This document shows, piece by piece, positions 30,001-38,250 of a DNA stretch of 64,000 nucleotides; positions within the stretch are counted from its first letter, which is position 1; every line of letters begins with the position of its first letter. A model generated the notes under the pieces. It did not search any database. It was not told where the DNA came from and worked only from the letters and a program-made list of their open reading frames with translations. Position numbers and translations under genes: made by a program. Source of the stretch: 2-12-FULL-35-15 sp036386835 (GTDB taxonomy: Bacteria; Bacteroidota; Bacteroidia; 2-12-FULL-35-15); the NCBI GenBank assembly GCA_036386835.1, contig DASVUX010000041.1, forward strand, positions 169,617 through 233,616. The letters are read 5' to 3'.

Positions 30001-33000
30001 TACCCGCCATCGCGATATGTGCCGGAACACCCGGTACTCTTAATGCTTCAGGGGCCTCTACATATTCATGGTCACCTGCAACAGGCTTAAGCGCTACTAC
30101 AGGATCTTCCGTTACTGCGAATCCATCAGCAACAACAACATATACCATAACCGGTACTTCCGCTGCCGGCTGTGTAAATACTACGACAGCAGTTGTAACA
30201 GTTAATCCGCTTCCAACTATAACTGCAGCCCCTATAACTATATGTACGGGATTACCCGGAACGCTTACTGCTTCGGGAGCCGCCACCTATTCATGGGCAG
30301 CCGCTACCGGTTTAAGCGGGACAACTGGTGCTTCAGTAACAGCTAATCCTTCCGCCACAACTACATATACTGTGACCGGAACAACAGCAGCAGGGTGTGT
30401 AAATACAAATTCTGTAATTGTCACCGTTAACCCGCTGCCGGTTATCAGCGTTTCACCGATCACCATCTGCACGGGAATTTCCGGAACATTAACTGCTTCC
30501 GGTGCCAATACTTATTCATGGTCTCCGGCTGCAGGTTTAAGTGCAACTTCCGGTGCTTCGGTTTCTGCAAACCCTGCTTCAACAACAACATATACAGTTA
30601 CAGGAACAGCGGCTTCAGGCTGTATCAATACTGCTGCAGTTACTGTGACTGTTACGCCTCCGGCAACTCTTTCTATAAGTAAAACGGATGTTTCCTGCTT
30701 CGGGGGTTCGAATGGATCTGCAACAGTGACTGCCTCGGGAGGCACAACTCCATATTCTTATTCATGGGCTCCGGCCGGTGGATCGCTCGCAGCTGCCAGC
30801 GGATTAACCGCAGGGACCTATACGGTTACTGTAACTACCGGAAATGGTTGCATTTCCAGTACATCAACTACTATTGCACAGCCAGCAGGCATGACGCTTA
30901 CTATGGCTTCCGTTAATGCTACCTGCGGCATGGCGAATGGGCAGGCTTCGGTTTCCGTTGCAGGCGGCACTTCGCCATACAACTATTCATGGACTCCTTC
31001 CGGCGGTTCAGGAGCTTCCGCGAACAGCCTGCTTGCAGGATCTTACACGGTAACCGTGACAGATAACAATGGGTGTTCAAGTACGAATTCAGTTGCTGTG
31101 AACAACAGTCTTTCACCAAGCGCTAGTGCAAATATTATTTCACATGTTTCATGCTTTGGCGGAAATAACGGCTCGGCATCAGTCAGCATATCCGGCGGAA
31201 GCGCTCCTTATACACAATCATGGTCGCCTTCAGGAGGAACCGGCATTACTGCAAGCGGATTAGCTGCGGGAACCTATACTGTAACTGTTACGGATAATGT
31301 AGGTTGTATTGTAACCACCAATGTCACTATTACACAGCCGCCTGTGCTTGCAGCTACAACGGTTAAAACTGATGTGACATGCTTTGGCGGCTCTACGGCA
31401 ACCGCAACAGTTACTGCGAACGGTGGAACCTCACCATATACATACTCATGGGCACCTTCGGGAGGAACAGGGCTTACTGCTTCCGGATTAACTGCAGGTA
31501 CATATACTGTAACAACAACGGATTTTAAAGGTTGTACAATTACAGCCACTGCCGTCATTACGCAGCCACCTGTCATCACTGCTGCTATGAGCAACACTCC
31601 TGTTTCCTGCTTTGGAGGAAATAATGGAAGTGCCACTGTAGTTGCTGGTGGAGGTACCCCAGGATATTCTTATTCATGGGTACCATCGGGAGGAACAAAT
31701 GCAACGGCATCTTCATTGACAAACGGAACCTATACAGTTACAATAACTGATCTTAATGGTTGTACCAGGACAGGAACAACAACTGTAACACAGCCTGCTG
31801 TTCTCAGCGTTTCTGCAACAAATACAAGTTCTACCTGCGGACTTTCAAACGGATCTGTTTCCGCCACGGCAACAGGTGGAACTGGTGCTTACTCCTATTC
31901 CTGGTCACCGGGAGGGGGTTCCTCAGCTACTGTCACGTCACTTGCCGCAGCAACCTATACGGTAACAGCGACTGATGTTAACGGCTGTACAGCAACTGCT
32001 TCCACAACTATAAATGACCTTTCCGGAATTATTGCTTCAATCAGCACCCAGGCTAACGTAAGTTGTTTCGGAGGAAATAATGGATCTGTTACAGTTACGG
32101 CATCAGGGTCTACAGCTCCGTACACTTACTCTATAAATGCAGGCACTACATTTCTTGCAAGCGGAACATTCAGCTCACTAACAGCAGGCAATTACACCAT
32201 CATTGCTAAAGATGCAAACGGATGTACGGTTTCAGTCCCTGTTATTATTTCAGAACCTGCACAGCTTACAGGTGCTATTACGTCACAGACAAACATTCTC
32301 TGTTTTGGTGCCAATACGGGAAATGTTACTGTTTCAGGGAATAACGGAACTTCACCTTATACTTATTCAATCAATGGTACAACATTCCAGGCAAGCGGAA
32401 CATTCTCTTCCCTGCTTGCGGGGACCTATACAATTACAGTGAAGGACAATAACAATTGCATTGTAACCTTACCGGTAACGATCAGTCAGCCTGCAGTCTT
32501 AACAGCGGCAATTTCTTCACAGACAAACAATGTATGTTTTGGCGCGGCAGCCGGAAGTGTTACAATAACCGGAACAGGTGGAACATCTCCGTATTCATTC
32601 GTTATGAATGGCGGCACTTCACAATCATCAGGACTTTACAGTTCGTTAACAGCAGGTTCATATACAGTAGTGGTTACTGATGCTAATAGCTGCACAGCAA
32701 CAGTTCCGGTATCTGTTACCGAACCTACGCAGGTAACTGTCACTGCAAGTAAGGCTGATGCCACCTGCGGTGCATCAAATGGTTCTATTACTGCTAACGG
32801 TGCAAACGGAACAAGCCCTTATACTTATTCAATCAATGGTGTTACATTCCAGGCAGGCAATACCTTTACCGGGCTTGCTGCCTCAACATATACTGTTACT
32901 GTAAAAGATGCGAACAGCTGTTTAAATACTACAACTATTTCCGTGGTTGACCTGAGCGGATTAACAGCTTCGATCGTTACCCAGGTAAACGTGGGCTGTA

Positions 33001-36000
33001 ACGGGGGCACCAACGGAAGTGTTACCATCAGCGCAGGCGGATCACTGCCAGCTTACAGTTATTCTTTTAATGGCGGAACTTTCGGTGCAAGCGGAACTTT
33101 TAATGCTTTGTCAGCAGGTTCCTATACAGTTACCGCAATGGACGGAAACGGATGTACAGTAACTGTGCCTGTAACAATAACCCAGCCTCCGGTATTAGGC
33201 GGCAGCATCCTGTCACAAACTGATGTCAGCTGCTCCGGTGGTACCAATGGTGCTGTAACTGTTTCCGGATCCGGTGGTACAACACCTTATACTTATTCAA
33301 TAGATGGCGGAGCTTTAGGTACCAGTGCCTCATTCACGGGGATTAGTGCAGGCCCTCATACAATTCTTATAAGAGATGCGAACGGCTGCTCATTCAGCAT
33401 CCCGGTTACTATCACACAACCATCGGCCCTGACTCTTGCAACCTCATTTACAAATGCAGTTTGTACAGCTGCCAATGGTTCGGTAAGTGTTGTTGCTTCA
33501 GGCGGAACCCCGGCCTACACCTACTTATGGGCTCCGGGAGGCCAAACCACCCCGACTGTTAATAATGTTACAGCAGGGAATTATTCTGTACTGGTAACGG
33601 ATTTCCAAGGCTGTACACAAACTGCAAATATTAGTGTGGGATCAAACCCGGGCGGTACTGCATCGATTTCATCCAGTAATAATGTTACATGCTCAGGTGA
33701 AGGAGATGGAAATGCCACAGTAACGATGAGTGCTGCTGCAGTTCCTCCATATGCATATTCCTGGACTCCTTCCAGCCAGACCACTGTAACAGCAACGAAC
33801 CTTTCACCCGGAACTTATTCAGTAACCGTTACGGATGGTAATGGGTGTATCGCTACTACAAACGTTGTTATAACTGAACCTGCTGTTATAACGAATTCAT
33901 TTACAAATTCAAATGTTACCTGTGCAGGCAGCAACAATGGCACATCTACTGTTAATGCGGCCGGAGGCACTCCGCCATATACTTATTTATGGTCACCGGG
34001 GAATCAAACCACTCAAACCGCAGGAGGTTTAATTGCAGGAACTTATACAGTAGTGATCACCGATAATAACGGATGTACGAAAACAGCTACTACGGCCATC
34101 ACGGAACCTCCTGCAATGGCTTTGAGTGAAACACATACGGATGCAAACTGTAACCTTTCAAACGGCAGCTCAACAGTATCGGTATCAGGCGGAAGCCCTC
34201 CATATATATACTCATGGAGCTCAAACCCAGTTCAGACTGGGGCAACAGCAACTAACCTTGCAGCGAATTCATATGTAGTCACTGTCACAGACGGCAACTC
34301 CTGTGTGCAAACACAGTCAGTCACAATAAACAATCTTGCCGGCCCTGTCGCAACAATTTTTGCCACGAACAATGTATCATGTAACGGGCTAAGTGACGGA
34401 AATGCAACTGTAACAATTAATGGTGGCACCCCTCCGTATGCATTCTCCTGGTCACCTTCGGGCGGATCGCTTCCTACGGCAACTAATTTAGCAGCCGGCA
34501 CTTATACATTAAGCATAACAGATGTAAATGGTTGTGCTACCTCTGCAGTTGTGACAATCACAGAGCCTGCACTACTTAACACCAGCTACTCATCTGTTAA
34601 CCCTGTTTGTTCGGGAGCATCGAATGGTAGTATATCCACAACCACAAGCGGAGGAACTTCACCCTATTCCTATCTATGGTCCCCGGGCGGGGCAACTACT
34701 TCAGCATTGACTAACCTTGCGGCAGGTTCTTACATGTTACAGGTAACAGATGCTCATGGATGTATCACCACAACAAATGTCACCCTGAATAACCCGGTTG
34801 CCATTACAGCAACAACCTCGGTAACAAATGTGACGTGTAATGGATTATGCAACGGAACGGCAACAGTAAATGTTATGAATGCCACAGGCCCTATCATGTA
34901 TCTGTGGAGTGATGTAAATGCACAAACAATCCCAACCGCTACTGCATTATGTGCAGGAACTTATACTGTTGCCATTGTAGATGCGAACAACTGTACTTCA
35001 AGTGCTACTGCTACTATTTCGAGTCCTTCAACCATCGCTGTCAATATTGTAAACTCTGGAAATGTGACGTGTTATGGTGCATGTGACGGATTCGCATCCT
35101 CTGTTGTATCGGGTGGGACTGCTCCTTTCAGTTACATGTGGAATCCCAGCGGAACTGCAGGGTCGTCCGTTAACAATTTATGTGCAGCAAATTATACGGT
35201 TACTGTAACTGATGCGAATGGCTGTACGGCAAGTACTACTGTTGCTATCACACAACCGAACCCGTTAATAGCAAGTATCACGAATACCAATGTTACCTGT
35301 CACGGAGATTGTGATGCCCAGGCAACAGCCGTTTATACTGGAGGAACGGGGCCTTATACATTTATCTGGTCACCTGCGCTCCAAACAACACCAACAGCTA
35401 CCGCTCTTTGTGCAGGGATTCAAAATCTTACGGTTACTGACTCAATCGGTTGTACGGCAAATGCTTCTGTAGTGATTACAGAACCGACAATTCTTGCGGT
35501 TTCTGCCACAACTACTAATTCAGATTGCGGTACTGCGAATGGTACAGCTTGTGCCGCCATAACCGGAGGCTCTCCTCCGTTTGTGTATTCATGGAATGAT
35601 CCATCAGTACAAAGCAACAGCTGTGCAACAGGTTTAAATGCGGGGGTGTATACTATCTCTGTGACTGACAGCCACGGTTGCAGTGTAACCAATGTTGCCA
35701 ATGTGAATGATAATAATGCGCCTGTTGTAACAATCCCCGCAAGCACTGATGTTACTTGTTTCGGGGCGGCTAACGGAAGTGCGCAGGGAAGTATAACTGG
35801 CGGCATTATACCATACACTATCGGCTGGACTCCGGGCAACCAGGCCAATACTTTTATCAGTAACCTACCGGGAGGTATCTATTCTTTAATTGTAACTGAT
35901 TCTGTGGGATGTACAGCCTCTGCTTCTGTTACCATCGATGAGCCTTCACAATTGATCAGCGGTATTGTTTCCAGTCTTAACACATCCTGTAATCTTGGCT

Positions 36001-38147
36001 GCGATGGTTCAGCTACTGTGCTTGCAGGTGGCGGAACAGCTCCTTATACATATCTTTGGAATGATGTTACTACGCAAACCTCAGCAACAGCTACCGGTCT
36101 TTGTGCTCAAAGCTATTCAGTAACTGTTACTGACAACAATGGCTGCAGTACTGTTTCGGTTGCTACTATCACGGAACCGGCTCCAATTGTAATTACGGTT
36201 TCTTCTGCAATAAATGTTTCATGCAACGGTGGCTCAAACGGTCAAATCACAGTTTCTGCATCCGGCGGAACTCCGGGATATACTTATTCATGGTCGCCTT
36301 CAGTGGGTTCTAATTCATCTGTTACAAATCTCATTGCGGGAACTTACCAGGTTACCGTTACGGATCTGAACGGCTGTGCAAAAACAATAAGCATAGTCAT
36401 TACACAACCTGCCCCTCTTGCACTTACAACAAATTCCAATTACAGCACCTGCGGAAATTCCAATGGAAGTGCCGGAGTTAGTGTTGTAGGTGGCAGCAGT
36501 CCATATACATATTCATGGACACCTTCAGGTACAAATGCAATTATCACGAATGTGCCTGCAGGAACATACAATGTAACTGTTACGGATGCCAATAACTGTG
36601 CTTCTACTGCAAGTGCAACCGTTGTTGATTCTGCCGGCCCGGTGATCAGCAATGTTACCTTTACCGAGCCTTCCTGTGCGGAGTTATCTAATGGAACTGC
36701 AACCGTGGTTGCAACCGGCGGGCAGCCTGTTTATTCTTACTTATGGAATACTAACCTGGCACAGACCAGCCAGGTGGCTTCAGCGCTTGCGACCGGCTTC
36801 TACCAGGTGATCGTAAGAGACCAGAACAATTGCGCTGACACTGCTACAGTCCACGTCACTGAACCGGATCCGCTAGATGTACTTACAAACCCGCTTACTT
36901 CAATTTGTATCGGGCAGATGACCCAGGTCTATGCAGCAGGTTCGGGGGGCACCCAGCCATATACTTATAACTGGAACCCTTCATCTTTTGGAACAACAGG
37001 CGGCCCGTTCGTTGTGACCCCAACCACTTCCACTACTTATACTGTTACTGTCGTGGATGCCAACGGATGTATATCTTCCCAGGCTTCCGCAGGTGTATTT
37101 GTTTATCCTCAAATAAGTGTCACAGCAACCGATGTAACCACGTGCGATGGCAGCCCGGTTATAATTTCAGCAACAGCAACAGGAGGAAATGGCGGCCCTT
37201 ATACTTATAGCTGGAACAATGGTGCAGTGACTGCATCGCAAACTGTTTCACCGACCGGAACGTTATCTATTACTTATACGGTGACTGCCAATGACGTTAT
37301 GTGTTCTTTACCTGTATCAGATGAGGCTACCGTTACAGTGAACCCATTGCCTGTTTCATTCATCACTGCACCTCAAACATCCGGCTGCGAGGATTATACT
37401 GAAACCTTCACTGCGATCAGTAATATAGGCGTAACTTATTCATGGGATTTCGGTGACGGAACAGGATCGTTTACAGGATCACCTGTAACACACACTTTCC
37501 AGACCTCCGGTTTATATGATATCACATTAACAGCCACGTCTGCACTCGGATGTTCTGCTTCTGTAACCAATAATGATTACATTGAAGTGAAGCCTTCACC
37601 AACTGCAGGATTCACTTCTTCTCCATTGCAGGTTACTTCCACTTCACCTTTGGTTACTTTTACCGACCAGTCGATCGGGGCTAATGCATGGGAATGGGAT
37701 TTCATCCATATGGTACAACAGCTACCTTTATTTACTTCAACCTCACAGAACCCATCATTTACCTATCCTGATACAGGACTTTACATTGTTCAGCAGGTTG
37801 TATATAATACTCACGGATGTACCGACACTGCCTACAATAGTATTGAGATTGTACCTGAATATGTGTTCTATGCTCCGAACGCGTTCACGCCAATGAATAA
37901 TGACGGAATCAATGATGTATTTATGCCGACAGGAGTTGGTATTGATCCGAACAATTTTGAAATGATGATATTTGACCGATGGGGCAATATGATCTTCAAA
38001 ACTACTGACGTAAGCAAAGGATGGGATGGAAAAGCCAACGGAGGAAGCAAGGTTGCCCAGGCAGATGTATATGTATGGAAAATAAAAACCGCGGATTACA
38101 TGGGTGACGAACATTCATATGTTGGACATGTAACGATTGTTAAATAA
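27051..38147 (+). CDS. Giant SprB-repeat surface adhesin 3 with T9SS type B (CHU_C) sorting domain
   Basis: A 3698-residue secreted protein. Signal peptide 1-22 (ends MFAQ). Unlike adhesins 1 and 2 it has no CUB domain; instead there is a pre-peptidase-like domain ~23-180 (LDVWYSFVATG) and a second, Gly/Asn/Trp-rich beta domain ~180-345. Then come one isolated SprB unit, Ig-like/PKD modules to ~680, seven tandem Ig-like units ~683-1205 (ICAG.PGTLTASGASTYSWSPATGLS), 27 SprB units ~1205-3275, Ig-like modules, PKD (SWDFGDGTG), a second PKD-like module, and CHU_C ~3601-3698 (APNAFTPMNNDGIND, DRWGNMIF). The C-terminal 17 SprB units are colinear with the other two adhesins. T9SS surface display is expected. 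The different N-terminus suggests a different target or exposed tip. Confidence 0.92.
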   Translation: MKKSILLLFAFVSLLNTNMFAQPANNNCNQAQSLGSLPSPGACISGIQNGAAVTVAGTTVGATATNPAVSILNCQGGAADQAAPALDVWYSFVATGTTVNVNITPGSPALAAPNIGLWTGNCNNLQAYGCGIGNNAGNLSASFTQITVGQTYYLQVSGNNATSAGNFNLSVDNDTDCNNCLTVSSLSASPAPTYGAYTPGQVVTFCYTISSWTIQNTNWLHGVQISMGAGWTGAITGAVPANTVQNNPGPGFDGAWYFSNTGLGTGSGPGFYFETVQNGTDASNNFGDNGTGGWTFCWNLTVDPGCSPGSDLSVTINTSGDGETGSWTSAGCVGDPSYIFTAQGACCQPTVASTPTCSGANNGTATATPVGAGTFTYSWSPGGQTTQTATGLAAGTYTVTVTNTATLCPSTNTVTVLASTAPVSNAGADLLLCSGVSGTIGAASTAGLTYLWSPATGLSSSTASNPTVTLTNNTAANTTTTYTVTTTNTSTTCTSTDIVVVTVKPVPVVTVPANISQCAGTVITAPAFTSTPSGATFAWTNTNPSIGLPANGTGSLPSFTGTNTGTAPISGTISVTPTFNGCPGLPVTFTITVNPQPVSTFTQSANQCLTGNSFTFTNTAPTGAGYTQSWNFGGGGASPSTSTANAATVTYTAAGTYTVTHTVTAAGGCTSTTTSSVTIFPTPVVTVTPSFAICAGGGTPGNLTAAGASTYAWAPSTGLSAAAGATVTANPAATTTYTVTGTSVDGCTATATVTVTVNPIPVITSSPITICAGTPGSLTAGGASTYSWSPATGLSPTTGSAVSANPPATTTYTVTGTSAAGCSATTSVTVTVNPIPVTAVTSPTICPGQTATLTASGATSYSWTAGLSATTGASVTGSPATTTSYTVTGTSLGCSSTAVATITIGGSIVPTVNSPTICAGQTATLTASNATTFSWTAGLSSTSGATVTGSPTTTTSYTVTGTAGGCTGTAVATITVNPLPVITVPAIAICAGTPGTLNASGASTYSWSPATGLSATTGSSVTANPSATTTYTITGTSAAGCVNTTTAVVTVNPLPTITAAPITICTGLPGTLTASGAATYSWAAATGLSGTTGASVTANPSATTTYTVTGTTAAGCVNTNSVIVTVNPLPVISVSPITICTGISGTLTASGANTYSWSPAAGLSATSGASVSANPASTTTYTVTGTAASGCINTAAVTVTVTPPATLSISKTDVSCFGGSNGSATVTASGGTTPYSYSWAPAGGSLAAASGLTAGTYTVTVTTGNGCISSTSTTIAQPAGMTLTMASVNATCGMANGQASVSVAGGTSPYNYSWTPSGGSGASANSLLAGSYTVTVTDNNGCSSTNSVAVNNSLSPSASANIISHVSCFGGNNGSASVSISGGSAPYTQSWSPSGGTGITASGLAAGTYTVTVTDNVGCIVTTNVTITQPPVLAATTVKTDVTCFGGSTATATVTANGGTSPYTYSWAPSGGTGLTASGLTAGTYTVTTTDFKGCTITATAVITQPPVITAAMSNTPVSCFGGNNGSATVVAGGGTPGYSYSWVPSGGTNATASSLTNGTYTVTITDLNGCTRTGTTTVTQPAVLSVSATNTSSTCGLSNGSVSATATGGTGAYSYSWSPGGGSSATVTSLAAATYTVTATDVNGCTATASTTINDLSGIIASISTQANVSCFGGNNGSVTVTASGSTAPYTYSINAGTTFLASGTFSSLTAGNYTIIAKDANGCTVSVPVIISEPAQLTGAITSQTNILCFGANTGNVTVSGNNGTSPYTYSINGTTFQASGTFSSLLAGTYTITVKDNNNCIVTLPVTISQPAVLTAAISSQTNNVCFGAAAGSVTITGTGGTSPYSFVMNGGTSQSSGLYSSLTAGSYTVVVTDANSCTATVPVSVTEPTQVTVTASKADATCGASNGSITANGANGTSPYTYSINGVTFQAGNTFTGLAASTYTVTVKDANSCLNTTTISVVDLSGLTASIVTQVNVGCNGGTNGSVTISAGGSLPAYSYSFNGGTFGASGTFNALSAGSYTVTAMDGNGCTVTVPVTITQPPVLGGSILSQTDVSCSGGTNGAVTVSGSGGTTPYTYSIDGGALGTSASFTGISAGPHTILIRDANGCSFSIPVTITQPSALTLATSFTNAVCTAANGSVSVVASGGTPAYTYLWAPGGQTTPTVNNVTAGNYSVLVTDFQGCTQTANISVGSNPGGTASISSSNNVTCSGEGDGNATVTMSAAAVPPYAYSWTPSSQTTVTATNLSPGTYSVTVTDGNGCIATTNVVITEPAVITNSFTNSNVTCAGSNNGTSTVNAAGGTPPYTYLWSPGNQTTQTAGGLIAGTYTVVITDNNGCTKTATTAITEPPAMALSETHTDANCNLSNGSSTVSVSGGSPPYIYSWSSNPVQTGATATNLAANSYVVTVTDGNSCVQTQSVTINNLAGPVATIFATNNVSCNGLSDGNATVTINGGTPPYAFSWSPSGGSLPTATNLAAGTYTLSITDVNGCATSAVVTITEPALLNTSYSSVNPVCSGASNGSISTTTSGGTSPYSYLWSPGGATTSALTNLAAGSYMLQVTDAHGCITTTNVTLNNPVAITATTSVTNVTCNGLCNGTATVNVMNATGPIMYLWSDVNAQTIPTATALCAGTYTVAIVDANNCTSSATATISSPSTIAVNIVNSGNVTCYGACDGFASSVVSGGTAPFSYMWNPSGTAGSSVNNLCAANYTVTVTDANGCTASTTVAITQPNPLIASITNTNVTCHGDCDAQATAVYTGGTGPYTFIWSPALQTTPTATALCAGIQNLTVTDSIGCTANASVVITEPTILAVSATTTNSDCGTANGTACAAITGGSPPFVYSWNDPSVQSNSCATGLNAGVYTISVTDSHGCSVTNVANVNDNNAPVVTIPASTDVTCFGAANGSAQGSITGGIIPYTIGWTPGNQANTFISNLPGGIYSLIVTDSVGCTASASVTIDEPSQLISGIVSSLNTSCNLGCDGSATVLAGGGTAPYTYLWNDVTTQTSATATGLCAQSYSVTVTDNNGCSTVSVATITEPAPIVITVSSAINVSCNGGSNGQITVSASGGTPGYTYSWSPSVGSNSSVTNLIAGTYQVTVTDLNGCAKTISIVITQPAPLALTTNSNYSTCGNSNGSAGVSVVGGSSPYTYSWTPSGTNAIITNVPAGTYNVTVTDANNCASTASATVVDSAGPVISNVTFTEPSCAELSNGTATVVATGGQPVYSYLWNTNLAQTSQVASALATGFYQVIVRDQNNCADTATVHVTEPDPLDVLTNPLTSICIGQMTQVYAAGSGGTQPYTYNWNPSSFGTTGGPFVVTPTTSTTYTVTVVDANGCISSQASAGVFVYPQISVTATDVTTCDGSPVIISATATGGNGGPYTYSWNNGAVTASQTVSPTGTLSITYTVTANDVMCSLPVSDEATVTVNPLPVSFITAPQTSGCEDYTETFTAISNIGVTYSWDFGDGTGSFTGSPVTHTFQTSGLYDITLTATSALGCSASVTNNDYIEVKPSPTAGFTSSPLQVTSTSPLVTFTDQSIGANAWEWDFIHMVQQLPLFTSTSQNPSFTYPDTGLYIVQQVVYNTHGCTDTAYNSIEIVPEYVFYAPNAFTPMNNDGINDVFMPTGVGIDPNNFEMMIFDRWGNMIFKTTDVSKGWDGKANGGSKVAQADVYVWKIKTADYMGDEHSYVGHVTIVK
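29101..30660 (+). repeat. Seven tandem Ig-like units in adhesin 3
   Basis: Units of about 70-75 codons with consensus P.TICAG....LTASGA.TYSW...TGLSATTGASVTANP.ATTTYTVTGT...GC....VTVNPLPVI. The third and fourth units are shorter (SWTAGLS, lacking the SPAT segment). Adhesin 2 carries only about two comparable units near 14340-14780, so the expansion is specific to adhesin 3. Confidence 0.75.
30661..36880 (+). repeat. SprB arrays of adhesin 3 (about 10 variable plus 17 conserved units)
   Basis: Variable part 30661-32947: units mostly of the SCFGG.NGS type, partly with SW cores, unlike the class A units of adhesins 1 and 2. Conserved part 32948-36880 begins DLSGLTASIVTQ and follows the order of the other two adhesins. 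Confidence 0.8.
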
Positions 38148-38148
38148 A

Positions 38149-38178
38149 AGAAAGGGAAAGGAAACTTTCCCTTTTTTA
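38149..38178 (+). terminator. Rho-independent terminator after adhesin 3
   Basis: AAAGGGAAAG (38151-38160), GAAA tetraloop, CTTTCCCTTT (38165-38174) and following T residues, immediately after the adhesin stop. Confidence 0.88.
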
Positions 38179-38197
38179 TTTCAGGCAGGAAACCGAA

Positions 38198-38228
38198 TTT
38201 GTACTTATTGTTTTTTTTCTTATTTTTA
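38198..38228 (+). promoter_or_regulatory. Bacteroidota-type promoter for the first collagen-like gene
   Basis: TTTG at 38198-38201, exactly 19 bases, then TATTTTTA at 38221-38228 (one mismatch to TAnnTTTG). It lies between the adhesin 3 terminator and the ATG at 38251, giving a short leader of about 15 bases. This suggests the collagen-like genes are transcribed separately from adhesin 3. Confidence 0.5.
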
Positions 38229-38250
38229 TCATCCTTACACTACTCTCTTT

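Noticed and set aside
38137..38250. ATG at 38137 as start of collagen-like fibre 1
   Set aside because: It lies within the end of adhesin 3 and its terminator; ATG 38251 begins a good signal peptide after a promoter-like site.
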